A DNA stretch of 64,000 nt, taken from contig CM065804.1 of NCBI GenBank assembly GCA_033398695.1, forward strand, positions 7,425,001 to 7,489,000. Reading direction: 5' to 3'. The number at the start of each line of letters is the position of its first letter. Position 1 is the first letter of the stretch. The position numbers were made by a program, and so were the translations under genes. The DNA is from Orobanche coerulescens. Taxonomy: Eukaryota > Streptophyta > Magnoliopsida > Lamiales > Orobanchaceae. Below are positions 33,997 through 45,962 of the stretch, piece after piece. The notes beneath the pieces were generated by a model. The model had not been told where the DNA came from. It did not search any database and saw only the letters and a program-made list of their open reading frames with translations.

Positions 33997-34401
33997 TAAC
34001 TCATGTCGGGCCTCTTGTATTTTTACTTTCTGTTGTGTGTAAAAATTGTGCTAAATAATGGCAGCTTAAGGAGTTTCTTCTTGATCTCTTGACGCGCATC
34101 TATTCGCGATTTATGCATTTTTATCTTATTACTGTAATTTTTATTGTTTGTTTTTTATAAAAGCATTGATGGCAGCGTAAGGCGACTACTCGGACTTTCT
34201 TGAAGCGCATCTTAAAAATTGTGTTATACTTACAAGTATATTTTATTTTTTTTATTGTTTGCCTCGTATATTTATTCTTTTGCAAATTCTAAAAGGCGTT
34301 AGCTCAAGCATCAACTTTCATATCAGGGAGTATTCTGTTTTTCTCCTTGCTTTTTATTTTTTTTTTATTTTTTTTAAAACTGAGGACAGTTTTATTTTCA
34401 A

Positions 34402-34418
34402 ATTTGGGGGTGGTATGT
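34402..34418 (+). other. Internal polypurine-like tract, element C
   Basis: AATTTGGGGGTGG after TGAGGACAG, the phrase that usually precedes the 3' polypurine tract in Tat-type elements, yet the LTR begins 1.2 kb later. A (TA)n run follows at about 34482-34506. Could be a second (central) primer or a relic of an earlier 3' end. Confidence 0.45.
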
Positions 34419-34798
34419 TTTAATTATTTTGGTGTATTGGTATTTTGGTGTGTTTTGATTATTTTGGTTATTTGCCTTAATTTTATATATATATATATAT
34501 ATATATTATTTTGATTTGTGAGGCCATAACACCAATAAATTAGCTATATACAAGCTTCTAAAATCGTTTTAACCGGTAAAAAAATTATATATTCCAAATT
34601 TTTTGAGATTTAATCTCTCTTTCCAAGCCTTGTAGTTATCATATAAAATCGAGTCATTCGTTACCTTGAGAAAATAAGAATCAGTTGGTTGCTGAAAAAT
34701 AGCACTGAAATTTACTTAATTTGTGGAGTTTTTGATTTTTCATGCTTTGCTAATAAATGATTTTCTGCAAAAATTCTATTCCCTAAAAAAATGAGTCA

Positions 34799-35099
34799 TT
34801 GGTGAAAAGAGCTACACGTTAGCAAATAACGGTGTGAAAGCTATCACCTAAAAAAAATAACGAAAAGGAGAAGTGTTGAGCAGCAACAGCTGCCTAATTT
34901 TGGGGATCCTAAAATTTTGCGAAAAATAAAGGACTAACCATTGTTGGTGCGTAGCTGTCATCTCACAAAAAAGTTGGTGAAAAGAGCTACACGTTAGCAA
35001 ATAACGGTGTGAAAGCTATCACCTTAAAAAAAAAGAGATAGAAATTGTGTTGGTGAAAAGAGCTACATGTTAGCAAATAACAGGGTGAAAGCTATCACT
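34799..35099 (+). repeat. ~52-bp repeat, three copies, element C tail
   Basis: TTGGTGAAAAGAGCTACACG... at 34799, 34974 and 35050, each ending GTGAAAGCTATCAC. The first two are almost identical; the third has a few changes. Start-to-start distances are 175 and 76 bp. Tandem repeats before the 3' LTR are known in Tat/Ogre elements. No coding function seen. Confidence 0.8.
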
Positions 35100-35569
35100 A
35101 AGGGATGTGGTTTATGAGTAGATCTAAATTAATTAGCGGCTGAATTTCAATACACTCAATTTCGTGAAAAATCACAATATTTGATAACGCCAATGAAATT
35201 CTTCTTCATATTGAGTCGAAAAATAAACGAGTGATCGAGAGCAACCATTAAAGGGAGTCATGTGTGTCACGAGTGGGAAAGAAATAATCAACCTTTTGGG
35301 GGGAAACCTTGCATTTTGGAATTACAAAATAAAACTGTGTTTTAACTTCAAAATCATTAGTAGATTTATTTTGAATCTTGATTCATTTCCTTCTACTGTA
35401 TAAAGCTGGTTGTTGTGTATTAATGGCATTTTGATCTCCTTTTATCTTTTTATATAATTATTTTTCTTAATTTGTGTGTGTATTATTTTTCTTATTTTGT
35501 GTCTTATTTTTATTTTTTATTTTGAGCGTAAATAATAAAGAGTCTTGCTCGGGACTAGCAAGAATTCAA

Positions 35570-35580
35570 GTTTGGGGGTG
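35570..35580 (+). other. Polypurine tract, element C
   Basis: GTTTGGGGGTG directly before the 3' LTR start TGATAAGTG. Confidence 0.8.
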
Positions 35581-35811
35581 TGATAAGTGTCAGTTTTATA
35601 CACTTATCCATGGTTTGTATCGATATATTTCACCCATAATTGAGCTAGTCTACTCGTTTTTGCTTTTAATTAATTAGTTTTTAATAATTTTATTTTTATC
35701 GGATGAAAATGTAAATTTAGTCTTAATCGGATTGAATTACTGATTTACTCAAGAAATAACATGTTTATAAAATATTCTCTTTATTGAATTTTTATGTATT
35801 CATGTTGTAGG
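35581..35811 (+). repeat. Element C 3' LTR, first part
   Basis: Matches 30623 onward with few substitutions; ends in GTAGG, the left copy of A's target duplication. Confidence 0.9.
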
Positions 35812-36168
35812 TGTAACACCCCCAATTCGCTCAGGGATATTACACGCCGTAAAACCTTTCCTCAAGGATCTACCAGGCTGGTAACGACATATAACAACTC
35901 AACCATGCCTTTAAGGCTAAAATAACTCAGTAGGCCGATTTGGTCTTTCAACAAATACATACAACTCAAATACAACTCATGCCCACGCAGGGGTCAAAGT
36001 ACAACCACACCCGTACAACTGGAAAATATAGCAGCGGAAAAATAGAGTACAACTGAACCAATAAACAAAGTACGGTTCCTTATGTGATTAGTATCGATCA
36101 TCTTTCATCATCCTTCGTGTTGACCCTGTGTTATGCTCCAAAACCTGAATGCAAAAACAGACATCCAC

Positions 36169-36211
36169 CCCCCGAATACTCGGGGGTTAGCAAAACTCCA
36201 CTGTTTTGCTA
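36169..36211 (-). other. Double hairpin in element A leader
   Basis: CCCCCG-AATACT-CGGGGG (36169-36186) followed by TAGCAAAAC-TCCACT-GTTTTGCTA (36188-36211), both perfect stems. Equivalents: 50618-50660 (A right), 43006-43045 and 37365-37408 (B), 54170-54211 (D). Confidence 0.7.
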
Positions 36212-36819
36212 GTGCAAGAACAAAGTGCAAATACGAGCCATACAATTCACATTCCACGAATAACAATAACCAGGAATCCTCAAAGATCCAAACGAAACGA
36301 AAAGTACTTCCCGAGGTAAGAGTTTGAGAAAACATTTCAAAATCGAAATATCATAAATCAATGGAAGTAATTTATAAAACGGTTTAGAATGCCATCGAGA
36401 GTTTTAATAGAACACAATTTAGGATTATCAAATCCTGCTTTTCAAAATCCAAAGACAAAAGGGGTCACCGCCCTAAAGGTTTACTTTCCGAAAAATGACA
36501 TTTACCAAACCGTTGGGATTTTAGCCCCAAATCCATAAAATGACTTTTACAAAACCATTGGGATTTTAGCCCCAAATCTCATCAACTCACAGTACACAAG
36601 AACGACCACAAGGTTCGTCTCCCAACATCAAAATCCACAAATAAAGGATTTAACACAAACAACAAAATACTCTAGTGCCATCCTAGCCAAGTAGGCCAAA
36701 CGAACAACTTACCTCTTACACACTTAGTCAATGCATGCAATCATGAAAACCGTTCGAAAGCACTCATTCCCGGAAATGCCATAATCAAATCACATTTGCA
36801 AAATGCACCACAATTAACC

Positions 36820-36952
36820 GTCGATCCACGTCTCTGTGGACCCCTACCGAGACCCCATCGGATCTAACCCGTAGTGGTTAAAAGCAAGCTCGTCGATCCA
36901 CGTCTCTTGTGGACCCCTACCGAGATCCCGTCGGATCTAACCCGTAGTGAGC
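36820..36952 (-). repeat. Tandem duplication in element A LTR
   Basis: Two ~65-bp units beginning GTCGATCCACGTCTCT and ending TAACCCGTAGTG. Same pair in the right LTR at about 51268-51400. Confidence 0.75.
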
Positions 36953-36955
36953 ATA

Positions 36956-39900
36956 TGTAACACCCCCAGAATACGACCGGGAATGTCACACGCCGTAGAC
37001 CCTTATCACAAGGATCCACCAGGCTAAACTCCAAAAGACTACTCAAAGATTGACCGACCGGGGTCAAAATTTAATACAAAGCAGACCGACAAGGTCATAA
37101 ACCAATTCAGAAACTAACGACATTCATATTACAATGACAACAATAAACTTGAACACAGAAACGAATGACAACTCAATTTAATAAATGATAATTACACCCA
37201 TGCAAGGGTGAATACTCGAACGACAGAGAAATACCGACCAAAATGATACAAAAGAAAAGACTCTGACTCTGGTGTGATTAGCATCGCTGTCTTCCGTCTC
37301 CTTCCAATCCAATCCCGTGATCGCTCCCGAGCCGCCAAAACTCGAGCGCATAATGCACTCCACCCCGAAAACTCGGGGTTATAACCGGAATTTTGCTAGT
37401 GCAAGTACATAATATACAAGATATACGAACAAGAATAACACAAAATTCAACCGCCGTGAAGCCTTAACACAAACCATACATTCCCACAACAAGACAGAAT
37501 AACACTCGCATACACGAGGTGAAAGGTAATCACATAGTCATATTCTCCTTACGGAAAATAACATTCATGAAATTTTAAACGAGCCCGAGGAGTCGGAAGA
37601 TCCCTTTTGTAAAAGGAAAAGTATTTTGATAAGATAGTTTGCAATCATTATTATTGACTCGGCCGTTTAGGGGTTTTTAAAATCGAATGGGAATACTTTT
37701 GGAAATAATTTCAAAACTCTCGGGTCCTTGACCCAACGTATGGAAAACGATTACACAAAAACCAAGTCAACTTATTTGGGGTTCTCGACCCAATTTATAG
37801 AACACCGTCACAAACGAAATCATTACAACATCTCACGGGGTTCTCAACCCATTCCAAATAACATCATCACGAAACCAATCATCTCAACATTCCACAGGTC
37901 CTCGACCCAATACACGTAATAGCACCACAATACAATCAAAGGTACGTAACTCTCATTCGACATATCCCGCTCAAGACCTCAGACATTAACCCTGAGATTT
38001 CACAAACCTCCGTGGTTAACTAACCCCGATACCAACGCTTTAAAAACAATTTGAAACAAGCTTTCAAAAACACGGATTGCGGTGCGTATCAAGACAAACA
38101 TTAAAAGTGAGTTGAAAGAATTTGAGATATGAACATCGTTCGGTAACGGGGTCTTAGCTATCACTCAAATACCCGTAACCAATAAGCCTGCCAGGCGCCT
38201 CCCTTGCGCACCTCTGTACCGGCGTTCACTTCCATCATGTTGGCCGCTCCTTGAACATGTCACCGCACCGGCGTCACTCCCGCAAGAGCCGCCCCTTGCA
38301 CGCGCATTAGGTCACATCGGCGTTCACCACCCATATGGAGCCGCACATTGCAAGATACACTGTGCCGAGTGCACGCCCGCCTCGGAGGTTCCCGGATACG
38401 ACGTTTCTCACAACACGTATCCACATTATCACAAACATCCAAAGACATGAACAAATGTCACAACAATTTTCAACTCGGTACATCAAGTCACACAATTTCT
38501 CCGCCACCCATAACCACACAAGTAGACAGGAACACGCACGTTATTAATCAACTCAATCACAATAAGCGTTCAAGCATAACCAATCAATACCGCACATAGA
38601 TATATATATATATATATAACCTTACTATATTATATGAATGACTATAGTTCATCCCTCAATCCAAGTTGAGTACGTCAACTAGTGTTAGCATTCATCACTC
38701 GTCGATCACCGACATAAGCATGTATATCAATATACGTATATACATACTTATTTTTAACATATAAATATATATATAATACATATATATATATATATATACA
38801 TACATATACATATATATATATATACATATATACATCCGTATAAACTCATACACTTCAACAACAACGATTTCACGCAGTTACAATTCGTATATCGAGGTAC
38901 TTGCCTTGGTAATACGACGCAAATGAGACGATGAAGGAATAGGTTTAGGTCCGAACAATCCCCTCAAATCCGGCCCTAACACAATAATTATATACAATCA
39001 ATCTCACATCATGAATACGAAGAAATTCCTCCTAGTTCTACCCGTTGGGACAATTCATCGGACACCAAGAGTGCATAAGGAAATGAAATCGGTCAATGGT
39101 AGAACAACGGGATTTCATCCCAATCAAAAACAAGAAAATCAAGGGTCACGAGTATACTATCAAATCTAACAACAACATCGGCTAATTCGGATTAAAACAT
39201 AAGATTACCACCAAACCCTCCCCAAAATCATACTAGGGTCAAAGGAGTGCTTACCTCTTGAAGAATCAAGCACTCAAATCTGAAAACCACGTGTTAGATC
39301 CGCAATCCGAGCCACCCGATCGAAAAGGGATGAAGAAATCTACACAACTAAGTGATAGATGGAGAAACTCTCCCTCTCAAGACTCTCTCTCTCTCTCGCA
39401 CGGTTGAAGAAAGGGGAGGAAATGAGTGATTCTCGCTGAATAAGAAGCAGATATAGCGCCGATCACAGTGTGCCGCTCGGCTAAAGCTGTGCCGCGGCAC
39501 AGAGCCAAAAATTGTGCCCATGGTCGGCCGACCGCTCAGCCGCGGCTCATTCGGGTGTGCCGCGGCTCGGACTGCATGTGCCGCGCATCACGGACCGTGC
39601 CGGGGCACGCGGTACAGGAGGTTTTAACCGGCAGGTGCCACACGGGTGTGCCGCGGCCGGAAAAGTGTGCCGCGGCATCGACTCGGTTGTGTGCCGCGGC
39701 TCACAAACCTTGTGCCGCGGCACACGGCACAGCTGCTTGGCCAACAATGGGTAATGTGTGCGCCGCGGCGCACAATCCTTGTGCCGCGGCCACATCCCCT
39801 CGGGTCCCAAAAATGACGAAAAATGATCGGAAGAGAATAAAAGCAATAGGAATCGATATTTGGGCAACAATAACACGAAATGGAAGTACGGAACCCCAAA

Positions 39901-40284
39901 AAGATCTGAGGTGCACAACCAAAGTCGAACAAGGGACAAATTCCCTAAACTTCTAGGAAATTACACAAACGGCCCAAACATCCGAAAATCACGATACAAC
40001 GTCGGATTAACAATCCGAAACTCACAACATGCTCTACTCAATCATACGAACTCATGGAAGTAAGAAAATGACGAAATCGAACGAGTTTAAGGAGAGACAA
40101 ATACACATGAGACAAAATATAACACAAGATGAGATTACGTAAAAACATCATCGAGACCCGTCTAAGCGGAGAAACTCCAAGAACAAAATAGGTTCAGAAT
40201 TCCAAAACAGCGACAAGCGAGTTGTCGAAACGGACCTCCGCCGGAAAATGAAAATTACCGGAAATTGAATTTGCGGATATTACA
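36956..40284 (-). repeat. Element B 3' LTR
   Basis: Includes the GTGCCGCGGCAC array (about 39466-39790), a TATATCT-type TATA near 39450, AGAG|GTAAGC donor-like site (39254), TA microsatellites (38600-38622 and 38760-38835) and a leader hairpin (about 37365). Long frames over the array (e.g. 39468-39956) are compositional artefacts. Confidence 0.9.
39466..39790 (-). repeat. GTGCCGCGGCAC palindrome array, element B left LTR
   Basis: About 12 copies of GTGCCGCGGCAC and variants (GTGCCGCGGCTC) at 15-40 bp spacing, ending about 15 bp before the TATA-like box in element sense. Right-LTR copy about 45133-45470. Confidence 0.85.
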
Positions 40285-42596
40285 TTCTACCCTCCTTAAA
40301 AGAAGTTTCGTCCCGAAACTTAAAATAGAGAGCGGCGGAACAATCAAGGAAATAACTACTTGCTCAGCCCCAAATCATCACGAGCAAAGGGCGAATGCAA
40401 GGTTCCAGAAATACGATGAACTGACCTAGCGAGCATATGGTACGTGAGTCGAGGCGATAAAAATGTATGGGAACACGATGAGTTGAGGTGAAGGGGTATG
40501 AATTTGGATACCAAAGCTCCCCGAGTTAAGAAAATCACAAAATAGTTCGGACGTCACGAAAATCATGTTTCGAGCTCAACCAACCACAATCCAAGTTCAT
40601 AACACATTCGGAAGTGTCAATTGCACGCGTGGGAATAATAGTTAGAACAAAATTTGCAAGAATTAGGTTCGAGATATGGAAAGACCACAATAATTCACGG
40701 GTTTTAACAAAGCGACTCAAATTCGTTCGGAGGACGCAGCTAAGTAGAACAAGATAGTTTAAAATCGTCGAGAGGATCATAATTGAGTTACCAACAATGA
40801 AAAATCATACAATGCCGAAAATACCAAGGAAAGTACGGGTAATACACTTCCCCATACTAAAAGGTATTTCGATCCCAAACTTAGAACAACAAGAGTTGGA
40901 AATATAGAGCAATGAAATGAAGAACGATCAAAGTCACGATTGTTCAAAACAAAGAACAATTAGGACATATTGCAAAATATTCATCCTCCCATGTTAGGCT
41001 TTTCAAGGAAACATAGGGTTTGGGACATTCTCCAGTCACTAGCTCTGCTCTCTCTCGGGCGGCATTCTTTGCCAATTCGGAAACTGTCTCACAGTGTTTC
41101 TCCCGATGACCTTCACACCCACACCGGTAACAAGTCAAGAGTGGAGAGGGACAATTTGCACGAACATGTCCCCGACATTCTGATTGAAACATCTTCTCTT
41201 CTTACCGCGAGTCACCGATGCCGGTTTGGGATTTCAGCGTTCACTCCCGACCGCGAAGATGACGCTTTCGAACAACGTAAGGGCTTGGGAGCCTTAGTCT
41301 CCTCACCGCCGAAATTTTCCCGATACCCTCGGTCTCTTTGCTTCGCTCGTGGGCTCGATTACTGAGGAGATTTCATAGGATATCGTTTGATCTCGATACT
41401 CCCTCACTGTAGCATGGATAGTTGTCGTACGAACCACCTTGTCGTTTCCACTTCCGTCATCACACTTACGTCCGCCAAGGCTCGACATACTAATACAGAT
41501 AATACCATTCAGCATTATCAAATAATCAGTCGTACAGTATACCACCCTTATCAACGCAAGGTTTAGTTAACATCTATAGAATAACGGTAATATCGTAAAG
41601 CATAAAGTTTTATGAAGTCAAGTTCGAGTTCCTCGACGAGGACGATCATTATATGTATGCACTTAATGAAAACAAATTTTTGAAAAAGGGGTTAGTCACG
41701 TTGCGCCCAAGACTTGTAAACACTGTCTTTTATTTCGGAAGAGGAAGTTTACATTCTGACTCTAAAAATTATTTACGAGTGATGAATAGAAGAAAAAAAA
41801 GAAATCGAAAATTAATTCGTAACTAATTTGAAATATTTCGAAAATGTTGAGTCCCAAATATCAAAATTTTGAAAATCTTTCCTCTTCTTCAAAAATGTTT
41901 ATTCGAAAGAATTCTCCACCGAGATACGTGACCATTTAACATGACGGTATTAAATCATGGCTTTACACAATGTTAGAAAATTTCAAAGCATTGCTTTAAA
42001 ATATTCGAGATACTATAAAGACTGCGTGGGCCGTGCCGGAACCCACCAGGCTAAAATTCCTTAAAAAAAAATGATCAAAATGCCAAAAAGGCCGAAGTCG
42101 GTAATATTCTCAAATACTCACAAAAGTCATTTATGAAATATCAAATACCGTCACGAGAATACTATCAAAATATGCAAGACCAAAATATCAAAACTCGGTT
42201 TGCAAGATAACAAAAGTCATCTCAAAATACTCACGCAACGGATAAAATTATCATTCATAAATTTATTCTAATAAAGTGTCAAACAGATAATTATACTTGA
42301 CTTCTGAAGCATACTACATAACCATTTATACTCGGACCACATACGCATGTTATATCCTAAAACGATAATATCATCAACAAGTCCCAATTCCTAGTTCACA
42401 TTAAGCATATTATCACCATGTAATCAAATACGTATATAAGGGGACTTACGATCGGGAGGCTTACCATCACGGATTGCCGGAAGATGATGTCAGAACCACG
42501 ATACTAATCACAATTCTGATGCGCGCGACTTACACAAGACATGGACTTGACCCAACGGCCTAGGTTTTTCGCAAACCTAAGCTCCGATACCATAAA
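40285..42596 (-). other. Interior of element B
   Basis: Polypurine tract and stem-loop at the left (40285-40321), gag relic (40944-41554), a stretch at about 42020-42240 that resembles the start of element E's LTR (GTGCCGGAACCCACCAGGCTAAAA... AAAGGCCGA), and the primer site TGGTATCGGAGC (42592-42581). The rest has no recognisable content. Confidence 0.7.
40944..41554 (-). pseudogene. Gag relic with zinc knuckles, element B
   Basis: Frame 41192-40944 contains GHVRANCPSPLLTCYRCGCEGHREKHC split here as GHVRANC and CYRCGCEGHREKHC; the latter is a complete CX2CX4HX4C knuckle. The first knuckle has lost its leading Cys pair by a frame shift. An upstream frame (41554-41303) ends EAKRPRVSGKFRR, similar to the basic region before gag knuckles. 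Capsid part not recognised. Shows B descends from a gag-bearing chromovirus. Confidence 0.65.
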
Positions 42597-45500
42597 TGTA
42601 ACACCCCCAGAATACGACCGGGAATGTCACACGCCGTAGACCCTTATCACAAGGATCCACCAGGCTAAACTCCAAAAGACTACTCAAAGATTGACCGACC
42701 GGGGTCAAAATTTAATACAAAGCAGACCGACAAGGTCATAAACCAATTCAGAAACTAACGACATTCATATTACAATGACAACAATAAACTTGAACACAGA
42801 AACGAATGACAACTCAATTTAATAAATGATAATTACACCCATGCAAGGGTGAATACTCGAATGACAGAGAAATACCGACCAAAATGATACAAAAGAAAAG
42901 ACTCTGACTCTGGTGTGATTAGCATCGTCGTCTTCCGTCTCCTTCCAATCCAATCCCGTGACTGCTCCCGAGCTGCCAAAACCTGAGCGCATAACAGGCA
43001 GCCACCCCCCGAAAACTCGGGGGTTAGCAAACTGGAATTTTGCTAGTGCAAGTACATAATATACAAGATATACGAACAGTAACAACACAAAATTCAACCG
43101 CCGTGAAGCCTTAACACAAACCATACATTCCCACAGTCAGCACAGAATAACACTCGCATACACGAGGTGAAAGGTAATCACATAGTCATATTCTCCTTAC
43201 GGAAAATAACATTCATGAAATTTTAAACGAGCCCGAGGAGTCAGGAAGATCCCTTTTGTAAAAGGAAAAGTATTTTGATAAGATAGTTTGCAATCATTAT
43301 TATTGACTCGGGCCGTTTAGGGGTTTTTAAAATCGAATGGGAATACTTTTGGAAATAATTTCAAAAACTCTCGGGTCCTTGACCCAACGTATGGAAAACG
43401 ATTACACAAAAACCAAGTCAACTTATTTGGGGTTCTCGACCCAATTTATAGAACACCGTCACAAACGAAATCATTACAACATCTCACAGGGTTCTCAACC
43501 CATTCCAAATAACATCATCACGAAACCAATCATCTCAACATTCCACAGGGTCCTCGACCCAATACACAGAATAGCACCACAATACAATCAAAGGTACAGA
43601 ACTCTCATTCGACATATCCTGCTCAAGACCCCAGATTAATTAACCCTCGGAGATTTCGTCAAACCTCCGTGGTTAACTAACCCTGATACCAACGCTTTAA
43701 AAACAATTTGAAACAAGCTTTCAAAAACACGGATTGCGGTCTGTATCAAGACAAACATTAAAAGTGAGTTGAAAGAATTTGAGATACGAACATCGTTCGG
43801 TAACGGGGTCTTAGCTATCACTCAAATACCCGTAACCAATAAGCCTGCCAGGCGCCTCCCTTGCGCACCTGTGTACCGGCGTTCACTTCCATCATGTTGG
43901 CCGCTCCTTGAACATGTCACCGCACCGGCGTCACTCCCGCAAGAGCCGCCCCTTGCACGCGCATTAGGTGACATCGGCGTTCACCACCCATATGGAGCCG
44001 CACATTGCAGCATACACCAGGCCGGAGTGCACGCCCCGCCCTCAGAGGTTCCCGGATACGACGTTTCTCACAACACGTATCCACATTATCACAAACATCC
44101 AGCACATGAACAAATGTCACAACAATTTTCAACTCGGTACATCAAGTCACACAATTTCTCCGCCAGTCCATAACCACACAAGTAGACAGGAACACGCACG
44201 TTATTAATCAACTCAATCACAATAAGCGTTCAAGCATAACCAATCAATACCGCACATAGATATATATATATATATATATATATAACCTTACTATATTATA
44301 TGAATGACTATAGTTCATCCCTCAATCCAAGTTGAGTACGTCAACTAGTGTTAGCATTCATCACTCGTCGATCACCGACATAAGCATGTATATCAATATA
44401 CGTATATACATACTTATTTTTAACATATAAATATATATATAATACATATATATATACACATACATATACATATATATATATATATACATACATATATACA
44501 TCCGTATAAACTCATACACTTCAACAACAACGATTTCACGCAGTTACAATTCGTATATCGAGGTACTTGCCTTGGTAATACGACGCAAAGGAGACGATGA
44601 AGGAATAGGTTTAGGTCCGAACAATCCCCTCAAATCCGGCCCTAACACAATAATGATATACAATCAATCTCACATCATGAATACGAAGAAATTCCTCCTA
44701 GTTCTACCCGTTGGGACAATTCATCGGACACCAAGAGTGCATAAGGAAATGAAATCGGTCAATGGTAGAACAACGGGATTTCATCCCAATCAAAAACAAG
44801 AAAACCAAGGGTCACGAGTATACTATCAAATCTAACAACAACATCGGCTAATTCGGATTAAAACATAAGATTACCACCAAACCCTCCCCAAAATCATACT
44901 AGGGTCAAAGGAGTGCTTACCTCTTGAAGAATCAAGCACTCAAATCCGAAAACCACGTGTTAGATCCGCAATCCGAGCCACCCGATCGAAAAGGGATGAA
45001 GAAATCTACACAACTAAGTGATAGATGGAGAAACTCTCCCTCTCAAGACTCTCTCTCTCTCTCGCACGGTTGAAGAAAGGGGAGGAAATGAGTGATTCTC
45101 GCTGAATAAGAAGCAGATATAGCGCTGACCGCGTTGTGTGCCGCGGCTCAGCTAAACTGTGCCGCGGCACAGAGCCAAAAATTGTGCCCAGTGGTGGTGG
45201 ACCGCTCGTTGTGCGCGCTCATTCGGGTGTGCGCGGCTCGGACTCGGCATGTGCCGCGGCAACTGTCCAGTGCCGGGAACGCGGTACAGGAGGTTTTAAC
45301 CGGCAGGTGCCACACGGGTGTGCCGCGGCCCGGAAAAGTGTGCCGCGGCACTGACTCGGCTGTGTGCCGCGGCTCACAAACCTTGTGCCGCGGCACACGG
45401 TACAGCCTGCTTGGCCAACAACTGGGCAATGTGTGCCATGGCGCACAATCCTTGTGCCGCGCCCACACCCCCTCGGGTCCCAAAAATGACGAAAAATGAT

Positions 45501-45957
45501 CGGAAGAGAATAAAAGCAATAGGAATCGATATTTGGGCAACAATAACACGAAATGGAAGTACGGAACCCCAAAAAGATCTGAGGTGCACAACCAAAGTCG
45601 AACAAGGGACACATTCCCTAAACTTCTAGGAAATTACACAAACGGCCCAAACATCCGAAAATCACGATACAACGTCGGATTAACAATCCGAAACTCACAA
45701 CATGCTCTACTCAATCATACGAACTCATGGAAGTAAGAAAATGACGAAATCGAACGAGTTTAACGAGAGACAAATACACATGAGACAAAATATAACACAA
45801 GATGAGATTACGTAAAAACATCATCGAGACCCGTCTAAGCGGAGAAACTCCAAGAACAAAATAGGTTCAGAATTCCAAAACAGCGACAAGCGAGTTGTCG
45901 AAACGGACCTCCGCCGGAAAATGAAAATTACCGGAAATTGAATTTGCGGATATTACA
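42597..45957 (-). repeat. Element B 5' LTR
   Basis: 3361 bp, near-identical to 36956-40284 outside the CCGCGG array and scattered CAG/CTG/CCG sites. Would provide the promoter (TATA-like near 45118; donor-like site 44920). TA microsatellites at about 44263-44286 and 44430-44490. Confidence 0.9.
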
Positions 45958-45962
45958 GCATA

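Larger units (their letters stand above)
30623..35811 (+). mobile_element. Element C: non-autonomous Tat/Athila-type LTR element carrying a LOG-like gene
   Basis: Plus strand. 5' LTR 30623-32259, tRNA-Asp primer site 32266-32283, cysteine-rich ORF 32490-33035, LOG-like gene 33341-33996, a 1.5-kb tail with tandem repeats, polypurine tract 35570-35580, 3' LTR 35581-35811 continuing at 53364-53799 after element A. The last ~970 bp of that LTR would lie past element D, outside the window. No gag, protease, RT or integrase is present, so proteins must come from elsewhere. Sister LTRs match closely, the seen differences being mainly single transitions, so insertion was recent. Confidence 0.88.
35812..36955 (-). 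repeat. Element A 3' LTR, part 1
   Basis: U5-side 1144 bp. Contains a double hairpin (36169-36211) and the first part of a ~65-bp tandem pair (36820-36952) rich in GTGGACCCCTACCGAGA. Ends in GCATA, B's target. Confidence 0.9.
36956..45957 (-). mobile_element. Element B: non-autonomous Tekay-type LTR element nested in A
   Basis: Target duplication GCATA at 36951-36955 and 45958-45962. LTRs 36956-40284 (3329 bp) and 42597-45957 (3361 bp); interior 40285-42596 (2312 bp). Interior keeps a gag zinc-knuckle relic but no pol. Minus strand. Its U3 is homologous to that of element D, which has pol; D-type elements are candidate helpers. Confidence 0.9.

Noticed and set aside
38599..38835. TA-rich runs in B's LTRs as an origin or matrix-attachment site
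   Set aside because: Simple (TA)n microsatellites duplicated with the LTR; no further supporting structure.
39468..39956. Long frames over the CCGCGG arrays (also 45134-45629 and 55241-55709), on both strands
   Set aside because: GC-rich repeats lower stop frequency; frames are alanine/arginine/cysteine-rich repeats of the palindrome, exist in several frames at once and have no recognisable domain.
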